Shown: positions 1 through 12,600 of the stretch, piece after piece
Position numbering within the stretch: position 1 is the stretch's first letter
Layout: every line of letters starts with the position of its first letter
Translations under genes and position numbers: made by a program
Notes under the pieces: generated by a model
What the model was told of the DNA's origin: nothing
Databases searched by the model: none
The model's input: only the letters and a program-made list of their open reading frames with translations
Assembly (NCBI RefSeq): GCF_932526225.1
Contig: NC_064036.1
Location: forward strand, 15,989,181-16,053,180
DNA length: 64,000 nucleotides
Reading direction: 5' to 3'
Source of the DNA: Nematostella vectensis
Taxonomy: Eukaryota > Cnidaria > Anthozoa > Actiniaria > Edwardsiidae

Positions 1-1647
1 ATACTGTACTACTTTTGGCTTTACTACACATTGCATGTAATGCATGTAATACTTTTGCCGTTATCTAATATCTGTGCACTACATTTGCATTTAACCTAAA
101 TATAAAAAAACTAACTTAATGTTAATGGAAGACAAAATATAAATGCTCTTTTTCTTCTTTTCCACAGGTTGATTTTCCAAGAAATTTAGCAAAGTCCGTT
201 ACAGTGGAGTAATTCCTCATTTTGCACTTATATCTTACATTAATACTCTGTTTAAATGAATTATATTCTAGATTTCAACATGCGAAATGTTAGCAAATTG
301 TTCATGAATGACATGGGAAAAATGCTTGTATATTTAAGAATTGTTTGTGGGCACACATGTTCAATAATTTTGTGTATGGGCTGTGTTTAAATGTCAAAGG
401 CTCTTGTTCTGACTTGCGTGACACATTCTTAGTTTTGTAGTCTATGAAACCCTATACAACATAGATATTCATATCATTAGTTAACTAAGGTTATATATTC
501 AGTGATATTCAATCCAACTCCATTCAATCCAACAATTAATATGGTTAGTTATATTTCATTATCAAATTATGAAAGGGAATGAAATTGTGATTCAAGGTAA
601 ATAAGAACAGCATTGCCACGCAAATCGGTTCAACAGTCTTTAAGTTCTTGCAAAAGTTTTATCAAAATCTATGATAGTTTTTAAGGGATTTCCACGTTTT
701 GAAGGTTTAGTGATGGAGTATTTTATTGTGCTATACAGCATGTGGTGCTCTGTTTTGCATTTTCTGAATGATTTATCTGTTTCAAACTGAAAACTGCACA
801 GGCCTCGTCTGGACAGAGAAACAAAATATTGTTTTTAAGATAATTGCGCAGTTGTGAAAGAGGTATTACTTTTCACAAAATTAGAAACAAATATTGTTTT
901 TATGTGAATAAAGCTATGACATGGTGTATTGAGTGTTTGCAAGAGAACATGAATATCCAAGTCTCTTGGTGTTTGCTGCTGTAAAACATGCTGGGTCTGC
1001 TGGTGCCTTTTTGTCTCTAATAACTGCACCCCCTCCCTATCAATTTTTTTAGAAGAGTTTATATAAGTGCTTGATGACTCAAGACAATTCGGGTGCAATT
1101 TTAGGATGTTTTTTTAGAAGAGTTTATATAAGTGCTTGACGACCAGGATCTCCCCAGGATGGTTTATCCTCAATTAGCCATCCTGGCTCGCAATGCTGCT
1201 CTACATTTTCCTACTTGAGCAAACCCACTAGTCTATGTGGGTGGGGCTGGCTTTGGAACTGCTCCCTTATTTAGTGGTGAATGCTAGAAGGTGCATCCCC
1301 CCCTCCCCCCAGGATGTCAGAAAGTTATTGAAAGATCGTCGAATCCTTTTCTTTTTCATATGACAACTATGACTGTGCCCCCCTCCCTCAGAAAATCTTG
1401 GGGGTGTGGCTGCTAGGAATCTTTACTCAACTCTTGCTGTTTATAAGACGTTTATTTGTTGTATCGTCGTGCGCTGACACTAAATGACACTTTGTTTAAG
1501 TTTCTGGTTGAATCTATGAAAGTCTGTGTTTCCTTACTTCCTTGAAGTCACAGCATTTGGGGGGGACCTAGTACATTAGCATAGTATAGTACAGAACATT
1601 TCTCTGTAAAACAAAATTAATCTGCTTTAAATACACAATGTCAATTT
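1..1647. other. Intergenic, no gene seen
   Basis: AT-rich sequence with no credible coding exon; open frames here are short and lack protein-like composition. It contains one exact 31-bp direct repeat (1044-1074 and 1109-1139, beginning with seven T and ending TGCTTGA), so the repeat period is 65 bp. C-rich tracts occur at about 1300-1320 and 1377-1392. The left edge could hold untranslated sequence of a gene outside the window, but nothing shows this. Confidence 0.5.
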
Positions 1648-1735
1648 TTTTCCTGATAGCAGAGGCCTCTTTCTTCTGCATATCTCAGCCATCCCAGTGA
1701 AATAAAGAGAAAAGAGGCCTCTGCTAGAAGGAAAA
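1648..1735. mobile_element. Fold-back element with GCAGAGGCCTC termini
   Basis: The two ends are inverted copies of each other: AGCAGAGGCCTCTTTC on the left, and GAAAAGAGGCCTCTGCT on the right. The inner sequence (CTCTTTATTTCACTGGGATGG on the opposite strand) resembles the terminal inverted repeats of the larger element at 24927-25725. It is therefore probably a short, internally deleted relative of that family. It lies just downstream of the tetraspanin stop codon. No clear target-site duplication was found. Confidence 0.65.
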
Positions 1736-1776
1736 GACGAAGCGAGATCACTTTCAGAAAGTGATTTTTGTTCAAA

Positions 1777-1782
1777 TTTATT
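1777..1782 (-). terminator. Candidate polyadenylation signal of tetraspanin
   Basis: AATAAA on the minus strand, about 235 bp beyond the tetraspanin stop codon. Assignment rests on position and hexamer only. Confidence 0.4.
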
Positions 1783-2015
1783 GGGACTATAATCCGTTCC
1801 TTCAAATCGATTGAATTTTCTAGAAATAAATTATGTATTATATTTACAATTTGTGAAGAATGTTCCACAAATGAGTTTCACAACAGACAGATAATCACAC
1901 CAATATCCATTACTGAATACCATAGACGCGGATTGGAGCCCACACAAACAATTTACATATTTTGGCTCTCGTGACACGCGACACGCATGTAAAAGCAAAC
2001 TTTGCTTTACGGGCA

Positions 2016-2876
2016 CTAGCCCCAGGCTTGCTGTTGCCTTCGTATGATATCCCGTATATCTTCTATCAGTCTTCTAGCCAAGCAGTATCCTAGAATTTGC
2101 GTTGCTGGTAGGGATGCGGCTATGGAGGCCATCATAATTAAGTTAGTCATAAACCAAGACTCAGCCCCTTGGATACAGCCCTTAGTGTAAATAACCTTGG
2201 AGGCTTCACTTTCGCTCATTTTGATTGCCCCAAACCCACACTGGGAATTTATCTGGTCACTAATACAACAAGAAAATGGGACACCGCATCTTTCCACACT
2301 GGGCGATGAGCAATTAAAGTACACGTTTTGTTCCCATGTTTTGTAGTCTTTGCTGCCGCAGCATTTGAGCTCTTTCTGTAAGAGGTCTATAATGTTTTGC
2401 AAATCGGGGTCGTCGCGATAGCGGACTATAATATGATCCACAGCTTTCTCGACTTGTTGCTTTACTTCCCCCGCATAAACGTACCCCAACACAGCGGCTA
2501 CAATTTCCAAAAGAAGCATTATTCCAAGCATAATGGAATAGAATCGTAACATACAAACGTTCTCCCTCAATGCACCAAGACATCCGCTGAACGAGATGAC
2601 AAACATCAGAACGCCAGCGATCGCTAGCATAACCGCGGGGTCGGTAGCCAAATTGTTGACCTTGCCATAAAGTTCCTTCTTATTCACCATCGCATAGGAG
2701 GAAATCGCCAGAATAATACAGCTTATCAACCAAAACAGAACATTCATGAAGAACATTGTGTATTTAACACAGAATGTGGTTTTGGTTGAGTAAGACATAA
2801 GCCTGTCATTTCGAGCAACTGGTCTTCGAGCTTGTGAAGGTGGTTGAAATGGCTGAACTTTCGTCCCGCGCGCCAT
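2016..2876 (-). CDS. TSPAN33-like: Tetraspanin, TspanC8 / Tspan33-like, intronless
   Basis: A complete 286-aa tetraspanin in one uninterrupted frame, starting at an ATG (MARGTK). It has four hydrophobic segments at roughly residues 36-60, 82-104, 111-135 and 242-265. The large extracellular loop carries CCG (in KELKCCGSKDYKTW), then FNC, ERC, SCC, QCG and KGC. That makes eight cysteines, the hallmark of the TspanC8 group. YRDDPDLQNIIDLLQ and ASKVIYTKGCI are the features I associate with Tspan33. TspanC8 proteins bind the metalloprotease ADAM10 and control its exit from the ER and its targeting; that role is inferred from the family. A proline-rich N-terminal tail of about 25 residues precedes the first membrane segment. 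The lack of introns among intron-rich neighbours suggests an old retrocopy or simple intron loss. The frame is intact, so the gene is probably functional. Confidence 0.92.
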   Translation of the reverse strand: MARGTKVQPFQPPSQARRPVARNDRLMSYSTKTTFCVKYTMFFMNVLFWLISCIILAISSYAMVNKKELYGKVNNLATDPAVMLAIAGVLMFVISFSGCLGALRENVCMLRFYSIMLGIMLLLEIVAAVLGYVYAGEVKQQVEKAVDHIIVRYRDDPDLQNIIDLLQKELKCCGSKDYKTWEQNVYFNCSSPSVERCGVPFSCCISDQINSQCGFGAIKMSESEASKVIYTKGCIQGAESWFMTNLIMMASIAASLPATQILGYCLARRLIEDIRDIIRRQQQAWG

Positions 2877-5029
2877 GTCGGACCGCTCGAACAGCTCTTC
2901 AGAATATCTGTCACAACTTTTCTTAAAAATACAAAGGGGTATTCAGTCGCAGTCTTCAGTCAACTAGAACGCGGGTTTAATCCTTCATTCGTGGCACTCA
3001 ATACAGTGTTAATCCCTTGCGATATCACGTGCTGTGCTATGTTCAAGCGAGGTCAATATTCCACGACACAGTGAATTCTATTACAATGTCGGTTGTCTTA
3101 ACAACTATTAGGCAATGTGCATAATCATTATCATAATGTAAAAGAGTGACAAAGAGTGACATCAAGCGGGGGCGTGTGTTTTTGTTAAAAAATTGTTCTA
3201 TAACAAACATTCTATTATCTGAGACCAATTAGGAACGTTGGAAATACAAGTTTAATTACCTAGTTTGCAGATATATAACCCATTGTTACACAACTAATAA
3301 AGGACCTTATTTCGTGCTTTCACCTGCTAATCAGCTAATAATGGGTTTTGCATGCAAGAGCAAGACATGGGCGGTGGAACCGTGTGGGCGAGGGGGGGAG
3401 GGGGGGAGGGGGGGAGGGGGGGGGGGACACTGACTCCCCAATAATTTTCCGTAGACAAAATAAATAGGGGAGGGGTGTTGAAGATAAAGCAATTGAAATT
3501 TGTGATGTGCCTTCCCCCGGGAAGGGTAATTAATTATCGGGGGGGGGGGGGGGGGGGGGAGGGGGGGCTGCTAAGTAGATTTTTTTTCTTGTTTAAAAGT
3601 TTTTACCCTAATCAAATAAAACACAGAAATGGTGACCCTCCCCAAATGGCAACCAAAAATCAAGGCCCTCACCCACAACAGAAAAAAGCTGAAAAAGCGT
3701 ATTGGTTAGTTAATAGGAATTTGTATTCAAGTTGTCTGGTTGTAAGATGCTCTAGGTACGGCATGTTCTTCCAGGAGCACCAGGAAATTATATAACCTAC
3801 AAATGTAATAAACACACCCATAATTGTGGGTAGACAGACACCTCCCCCTCCCCCTAACCTGCATGCAAAACTGTTGTGTGAGGGGGGGAGGGAGGGGGGG
3901 AATGACTTAGGCTTGCCCATGAAGGGGCGGCGGAGCTAGCCTTTAACACCACCAAGCCAGGAGAAGTGCTGTTTTGAGCCCAGTTTTCAGGGGTGTAAAT
4001 GATATTGATAGGGAGGTCGGGGGGCATGCTTCCCCCGTGAAAATTTTGCCATTTTCAAATAATTATATAAAATGCTCATTATTTATAAAACCTAAATGGA
4101 AAATAGCATCATTAGCTCCTTGCAACTGAAATATCACATGTAGTGATATTTAGCATCTAGAAATTATATACTGATCGGCTGTCAGCATATTGAAGTCCAC
4201 GGAACAACTAAAAGCATTTTGTTTAGTTAACCTATCGCGTTTGACAGGGAAATATAAAACGCTCGCATGGAAATTGCTTAGCCAAGCAGTTCATATTTTT
4301 AGCAGATTGACCTTTTGCCCCTTTTCAAGTGGTACTGCGGAGAACAGGGTTTTGGGCATTTGTTTTAGTCCTGTATCCGTTAACTACATAAGGAAAGTTA
4401 AGTCTGAGTCCACACAAGGTTTACCCTAAGTAAGATTCAGACCTAGCCGTCGGTGAAATTAGGTTTTAGTACATTTAAAGATTTTGAGTGCAAAAATGAT
4501 TGGAATGCTGTCAATCATAATAGTCACGTGTATATCTTGCCATGCGCACTATCAGTGTAACAGGTTAGTGTGTGACATCCGTAGTCAGTAGCAACATTGT
4601 AAACATTACGAAAGTCACGGTAGCATAAGGGTAACCGACTTGCACACCCACGTAGGAAGGTCGTCCCTCCTACACACATTGGTTAAACCCTTATCCAAAC
4701 AGTGCTAAAAGCCCTTTGGGATTTCAGGGTTGGTTATCCTAAAGGACATGCCTTCTTAGTAGCATAAAAATATGGGTGCGTACCGAAGCCCCAACTCACT
4801 TAAGACACAAAGGACTTGAAGAGACTCACATGTGAAAATACTTGTAGACACCAGATCTTGTAAAGACTTTGTAACAGCGAAAAAGTAAAAACCGATACCT
4901 CCCTCAGCCAAGCGGGTCATAGTAGTTCTGTTACATGTGGTTAGAGAACCCAAAAATAAAGCTGTTACATACGGCACTCGCCTAAACCCGGTATCGAAAT
5001 TCGAAAAAAAATTAGACGCTCAAGATAGA
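2877..5029. other. Intergenic, G-rich tracts, no gene seen
   Basis: No convincing exon. Long G runs occur at about 3391-3426, 3539-3567 and 3882-3900, with further C-rich and G-rich tracts near 3840-3855; they could form G-quadruplexes. The rest is ordinary AT-rich sequence. The upstream region of the tetraspanin (about 2880-3080) probably holds its 5' UTR and promoter, but no core element is obvious. Confidence 0.45.
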
Positions 5030-6535
5030 TAATAGATGGATAATAAGTTTATTGTCCATTATCATAGTCCAGGACTAAATTACATGGGTGGGCAGCAAAC
5101 ATATAGGCATTTATACATATTTGTAAGTGACAAATTGGGCAAGACGTTCAGTCAAAGGAATCGGACGTTCACACCTAGTTGAGCCCGAGCGTAGCCCATA
5201 ACCGTGGTCAACCCTTGAGTACTGGGTAGCAGGTGTTTAAGAAAACCCGACGACTGTATACTTGAGATGATATTGCGGCACGCATTATCGCGGCGCTTAT
5301 CCAGCTGTTGTAAGCTACAGTCCTCAAGGGCGATATCGTATGAGAGCTCGGGGCAAATAATACGTAGTGCAGATTTTAATACACTTTCTACAAGTAGGCA
5401 CAGATAATCTGGCAGGTTAGCCCAGACAGGAGATGCCTTTTCAAGGATAGGCCTCACAATACTACAATAAACTAGGACAATATCAGACTTAGGGGCGCCA
5501 GCTTTGAAGCTTTCTTTAAGACGCGTAAGCCATTAAGGCGTTTACGAGCTCTTTCGACAATATAGTCAATGTGATGACTCCAGGACAGATTACTGGACAG
5601 GTGCACACCTAGGATGTTAAATTGGCTACTAGTTTAATAACTTAACCTGCTAGTTGTAACGGGGCAGGCTGAGATAGTTTGTATTTTAGAAAATCAATAC
5701 ACATCTATTTGCATTTAGTTGGGCTAAGGCGCATACCATGATCCGAGGAGTATGAAGGGGTATCACTTGCAATAATTGGCAGAAGGCTAGGTGAACATCT
5801 TGGAATTATTTCAAGTACAGATAGATCGTCAACATATTTGACTCTAGAGTTCCAATTGCTGGACTAGGTTATTGACTAACACAGCAAACAACATGGGGGC
5901 AAGTCTTGTACCTTGTGGGATGCCACCTCTAGGATATACGGGATCCGATATTGTGCTACCTATTTTTACCCGGTGGGACCTGTTGGCTAGGAAAGCCCCT
6001 ATCCATCTAATTAATATTCTCATCTACTCCTAAGTTGTGTAATTCATGGACCAAAACAGAGTGATTGTATTGATGCTACAAATAATTCTATTGTAAAGGG
6101 ACTCCAAGATGAAGCCTTCCATAATTTTTGCCACCTGCGAGGTCAAGGTAGCTTTCGGTGGGTACATTTTAGGCAACGGTCTGACTAATGACTCCTTAAT
6201 CTGGTTAGGGACATAACCCTGTCTAAGTGACGCATTGTAAATATCAGCCACTACAGGTGCGAGTTCAAAAGCAAAGTCCTTGAAGATCTTTTTTGGGACT
6301 GCAGATCTGCAGATGGACCGGGCGGTTTGTTGCACTTGATTTGTCGCAGGGCTTTATACGCGGTGAATGCATCCACAAGCAGCTGAATGGGGACATCAGC
6401 TTCAGGATCGACGTCTGCAGTAAGACTCTCCAGGGGGGGGTAAAGTGTAGCGTGAGACTTACTAGGAAGGAGTTGAAACGCTGATCCCTCTCCCATAGCA
6501 CAGGAAACCCGCACGACAATCTAACGAAGCATTTG
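5030..6535 (-). mobile_element. Decayed CR1-like LINE (reverse-transcriptase remnants)
   Basis: Read on the minus strand, broken frames match a non-LTR retrotransposon reverse transcriptase. Near 6510-6250 lies a linker ending IKCNKPPGP. Near 6280-6030 lies VADIYNASLRQGYVP with ESLVRPLPK and SQVAKIMEGF. Near 5457-5152 lies the C-terminal region (LESASPVWANLP-like start, QLDKRRDNACRNII). Frame changes separate these blocks, so the element is dead. Its 3' end is marked by short ATTATCTATC-type repeats near 5035. The 5' end lies only about 80 bp upstream of the 6PGD start codon, so the insertion bounds or contributes to that gene's promoter region. Exact ends are uncertain. Confidence 0.75.
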
Positions 6536-6614
6536 ATTGGCTGTAGCCTGTTCAGGTGATTTACATAAATTTTACTTCGAACTGTGCAAATTTACCCAGA
6601 AATTCTAGTAAAAT

Positions 6615-9600
6615 ATGGCTGAACCAACGTGAGTTTAAACTCCTAGGCATGCAAGTTGAACATGCAACTAGCTTATCAAATGATTTGTTCACGTATACAT
6701 TCTCAGCTTCGCGGTACAAACAATCTTTCTAGCAGAATCTGCACAAACGTTTGACTTCATACAGTGTAGGTCATACAATGCAAATGGTTCCCTCTAAAAC
6801 TTCTGGTTCTTTTTTTCGTTTTACAGAGCTGATATCGCTTTGATCGGGTTGGCCGTGATGGTATGTATAATACTGTAAAGTACGCGTGTTTTTGTATATA
6901 TTTGCTGGTGATTACTGTGCAATGTCAAAAGATTTATCCTGCTGAACTATTTTTCTAGGGCCAAAATATCATTCTGAACATGAACGACCATGGCTATGTG
7001 GTGAGCATTTCATTTTTAAAATTTCTTTCTCTCTTTTGTTTGTTTATGTACTATATTTTTTTCTGTATTTCGCTTTCTTGAAAACTGATCTTTATACTCA
7101 GCCCCACCCAACAAGTGTTTACTTAATAAATTTATTATCATTTTATTGTTGCACAACAAGTTTGAATAGCATCTTTAAGTGTCTTTTTAAACCTGCATAA
7201 CAGTATTTAGTTTTTATAAACAAAATGCATAATATAGGAGAAAAAGTCAAGGCATATGCTGCAGACCTTAAAAAAAAGGCTGTGCCCTACCAATGGATAA
7301 TTCCAATAATCGATAATAATCAATAGTAATCGATAAAAACCAATATCAATCAATCGGTTGATATCGGAAATCAATAGAAATCAATAAAGTGAAACTGTGT
7401 GAGTATCGATTATTATCGAAAAATATTGAAGATTTGATTATTATTGATTATATTGATAATAATATCAATTTCTGTCCATTCCACCAAAATGTATCACCCT
7501 TAACCGACATGATCAATTGTTTGACTGTGACTTGCTTTGTAAGATAAACAAAGCAAGTCTTTTATCATTTCAAAAGGGCTCAATTTTACCATTTGCAAAC
7601 CACAATCAGTATATTACAACAATTATTTGCTAAAGGTTCTTTATTAACCCATATAATTCTTGATAAGAGATTTCATGACACTACTCAGCCGTTATGTTAG
7701 CTGATTGGGAAGCATATAGATGAACACACGCCAAAAAGTTGACGTATCATTCCCATTTCACGTAGCAACAGTGATTGCAGATTCACTTTTCCAGCAGTCA
7801 GTTTAAAATATAAGAAATCAATAAAACCTAATTTTAATTAATATTAATCATAATAGTTTCCGATGACCAATTTTTATCATTTGGTAGGGCCGGGGTAATA
7901 GTTGTTCTGAGTATATAAACCATACTCCATTCATAGTCTGCAAAAGACACTGAAAAAACATTTTTACAATTCTGTTTTTTTTTATTCCTGCACAATCACG
8001 TCTTGTTCAAGAATAAACACCAATTTCAATTAACTTTGTCAGTGCAAACATCAAATGGCGTTTGGCAAATGGCAGTTCTTTGACTGAGGTACCAATGTAT
8101 CTCATTTTGAGTCCAGGAGAATATGGATCAATAGCCTACCTGCAGGCTTTTTTAAGTTTTTTTTTCTAGCAAATTTTCACTGTCACAGCTGCCATCTTGA
8201 GTAATGCACTGTGCAAGAATGAAGGGTTTAAAAAATATGCTCTGGTCAATTATACAATAATGTCTGGCCATTACTGGAAATCATTGAACCCATAAGCACT
8301 TTTCAGTCTTGGAAATGCCACTTTCCATTTGCCATTTGCAGTTTGCACTGACAGCATTTTGTGGATAACAAGTACTTTGCAGATGTACATACATTGTTTT
8401 AGAGGGACTAGGATGTATTAAGGATCTCTGGATGAAGGAAAATTTATTTTTAAACTGTTAAAACACATGAGCGGTGGTGAATTTGTGTTTTTAACTCCTT
8501 TTATTAAAGTCAGTCTATAGGGACCAAATGCAACTTCCCCTAACTTTATGTTAACATAGGATTTCACAGACAGACAATAGATTTCTCTTTCTAAGAATCC
8601 TCAGGCATATCATCATTTGTTTCCTTCTATGTACAGGTCTGTGCTTTCAACAGAACTGTAGAAAAAGTGGACAGATTTCTTGCAAATGAGGCCAAAGGTG
8701 AGAGTAGAGTTCAGTTCTGATTTAATAATGTTAATCAGTTTTGATTGAAGTAATGCTATTGGCTACCCCTTTATGTGAATCAGCCATGTGTGCACTGTTC
8801 CAGAAGTATATAATCTGCCAGTGGAAAGCAAAGGGTTTTTCCAAACCTGGAAAAAATCACAGAACAAGCTTAGAAAAATTTCTTGGATTTTCTACATTGA
8901 TTTAATTTTTTTTATCAGGCACTAGGATTGTTGGAGCACACTCACTACAAGAAATGGTATCAAAGCTTAAGAAACCCAGGAGAGTCTTGCTTCTTGTCAA
9001 AGCTGGAAGTGCTGTTGATGCCTTCATTGATCACTTGGTAAGAATGCATCACATGAAACTATTTATTCAGTACTTCAATAGTTTTGAATTATTTTCTGTA
9101 TATAGTGCAAAGTATGAGTATCTTTTCACTTTTAAGGTTCCTTTGTTAGAATCTGGTGATATAATCATTGATGGAGGAAATTCTGAGTACAAAGATTCCA
9201 TGGTAAGTTATTTTGACAGAAACTACTAATAGCATTAAACACAGAATTGATTACCATTAGTGTTTCAACAGAGGAGATGCAAGGCCTTGGAAGAGTGTGG
9301 CCTGCTTTTTGTCGGCAGCGGCGTCAGTGGCGGAGAGGAGGGTGCACGTTATGGGCCCTCCCTAATGCCAGGGGGCTCAGAGAAGGCCTGGTAGGTACCA
9401 AAATGAAAGACCATAAGCCGGCCTCTAGGGCCATAATTTACAAATAAGCCCCCTCTCTATCAAAAGTAATAAGATTTTGAAAAATCAAAGCAGCAGTCTT
9501 GTAGACACTTTACTTCAAGTAAACGTTTTTAACATAACGCTTCCAACCACAAGTGCCAGTACCATAGGTGCTGGAGGTGATAATTCAGTTACTTTCGAAT

Positions 9601-12600
9601 GGCCGATGGAAACCTTAACCATTGAGAGACAAAAGAATCTGCTAGAATCCATACTATTTAACAGGCCATCTGCTCTAAATTATTAATCACATCCTCGAAG
9701 AAACTTCCAATAAACTCATTGCTTTCACAATTTTGAAATATTTGTCACGTTTTTGGTTAAAAATCATCAGAGATTGTTACGTAATCGAACGGAAGTAAAC
9801 AATGCAGCTTTAAGCCTCCCTCTCAGAAAGAAGAGATGGGAAAAAAACCTGGGAGCTATATAGAGTTTTTATGGTGGTATGGTTTTCTTATCAGGTATTT
9901 GAACTTTTTGTTCGTCTGTTTTTAGGCCACATATCAAGCCCATTTTCCAAGCCATTGCAGCAAAGGCTGGTAACGATCCATGCTGTGATTGGGTATGTCT
10001 CTCATTTTGAATAAACTAGTTGTCAGCTGCAGTATTCTGTACCTTGAAACACTTTTTTATATGCAGGTTGGTGGGGATGGCTCTGGTCACTTTGTTAAGA
10101 TGGTTCACAATGGAATTGAGTATGGAGACATGCAGGTATAAAAGATTTAAACAAATACCTAACAAATGACTTGTAATAGCCACCATTATTTAATAACCAA
10201 TTATTTCAAACGCTTTTTTTTGGGAAAAGAATTTATAAACTTTAAACCTGTTTTCCAACAGCCAAATTCAGGATTTCTCCAGATACATAAATACAAAAAA
10301 CTGAAATAATAGACTTAATCTACAGTAAATTAGGAGAGATAAAACTGCCTGAACTCGCATTACTCAACAATATCAAACTTCCTTGTAGCTTTGCTGTGAA
10401 GCATACCACCTCATGAAGGATGCACTAGGTATGACATCAGATGAAATCAGCCAGGTAAATATATCATATAGAACTATTGTTCAGATCAATTATCATTGAC
10501 ACTGTTACTGTTTGCGAACATGATGGTGATTGTAAATAAGATTATGATCATGATGGTGACATATTCTTTATAATATGATGATGATGTTTTATGATTATGA
10601 TTATGATTATGATGACCTCCTTTTCACAGGTGTTTGATGAGTGGAATAAAGGAGAGTTGGACTCATTCTTAATTGAAATAACCAAGAACATCATGGCTTA
10701 CAAAGATGCTGATGGCTCTCCTCTGGTTGAGAAAATCCGCGATTCTGCAGGACAGGTTTGTGTAATTATTTCCTTTTTCAATAGATTGGGCTACATGCTG
10801 ACATCATAATCCATGATTTTAACAGAAAGGCACTGGAAAATGGACTGCTATTTCAGCCCTGGAGTATGGCATGCCAGTCACACTGATCGGTAAGTTCAGT
10901 GACATCCCTTTTCCTTATAACCTTTAACCTTTAAATACAATAATTGCCACTAGCGAGCTAATCCGGCAATGAGGGGCAGCGTACCAACTACCCATGCACA
11001 TACTACGGTTGATAATAAATAAATAATAAATAAAACAAAAGAAACAATAAATGAATGAATAAATAAATAAATAAACGTAACAATTCGATAAGATGATGAG
11101 ATAACAATACGACATGTACATGGGTAGTATGGCAACTAAATCATTGCCGGGCCAGCTCGCCAGTGACGGCTATCTTAAATTCATCGACAGAGCTGAGGTC
11201 TAGCATTTGTTGGGGCAGAGAGTTCCAAACGGGGATAGTTCTTGAAAAGAAGGAGTATTTGAATTGGTTTATACTGGGAGGCGGGAGTGTAAGTTGGCAT
11301 GTGTTCCTGACGCTTGACCTGGTTGCGTAGGAACCAGGTTTGCGAATTACATCACTCGGGAAATCGATTTTTACTAGCCCGTGGTGGATCTTATAAAACA
11401 TGACAGAGTCGAATACTGTTCGCCTAAGTTCTAGCTGGTGCCATCCTAGGTGTGTCAGCATATTCGTGACGCTGCTATGCCTTCCGTAGTCGTTGCACAC
11501 AAATCTGGCAGCGCGGCGTTGTACAGATTCAACTTTTTGAATGTCCTTCTTAGTGTGGGGGCTCCATGCTTCCGTCCCGTACTCCACCAGTGGCCGTACC
11601 AGCGCCTTGTAGGCTTGCTCTTTAACCGCAGCTGGGCAGGAAGATAAATTTCTTTGTAGGATACCCAATACTGCGTTAGCCTTCTTCTTGACTTCCTCCG
11701 TGTGCTTTGACCAATTGAGAGATGTAGAAATGTGGACTCCAAGGTATTTTTGAACGCTAACCCCCTCCAGTGTGGTTCCACACAAATGGTATGGGAACTG
11801 GGACTTGTCGCGTTTTAAAGTGATGGTCATGACGTAACATTTTTTGGGCGCAAACTTCATCTGCCACTGTTCTGCCCATCGTTCAAGGTGGTGAAGATCT
11901 TGCTGTAGGGCGTGGTGGTCATCAAGGCTCTTAATTGGGCGGTATAGGACGCTGTCGTCGGCAAGCAAGCACTTCCGGACCTTTCAAGGCCGTACATGTT
12001 TCTAGCCTGAAGCAAGCACAAATGGTCGATAGGTTCAATTTTTTGTGCATTCTTTCACAGGGGAGTCTGTGTTTGCAAGGTGCTTGTCTTCCCTACAGGC
12101 TGAAAGAGTGCATGCCAGTACCCATCTGAAAGGACCTGCCAGTACCAAGTTCACAGGGGACAAGAAGGAATTTGTCGAGCATATTAGAAAGGTAATGCAA
12201 CTGTATTCGAGACCATGGCAATTGCGACCATATAAAAGTTATCTAGAGGGAGCTCTGGCATGGTGCATTCATTAGCTAATTGTGAGTCCACAAGGTGAGG
12301 GGTAAAGTCTCAGGAGCTTGATTTGATACCTCCATACAGTATCTCTATGACCCAGTACTGAACATTGTTTACAGGCACTGTATGCGTCCAAGATCGTGTC
12401 ATATGCACAGGGCTTCATGCTAATGAGAGAGGCAGCCAAGGTCTTCAATTGGAAGCTGAACTATGGAGGCATCGCACTCATGTGGCGAGGTGGCTGCATC
12501 ATCCGCAGGTAAGGGACGTCTTGGGGGGAGCTATATATAGACTTTGTATGCATGAATAGCGTTATCTAATGAGTATTTTGAGCAGTCTCAAATTGTGCTA

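Noticed and set aside
4600-4740. Possible tRNA-like sequence (GGTAACCGACTTGC...)
   Set aside because: No cloverleaf with A and B boxes at correct spacing could be drawn.
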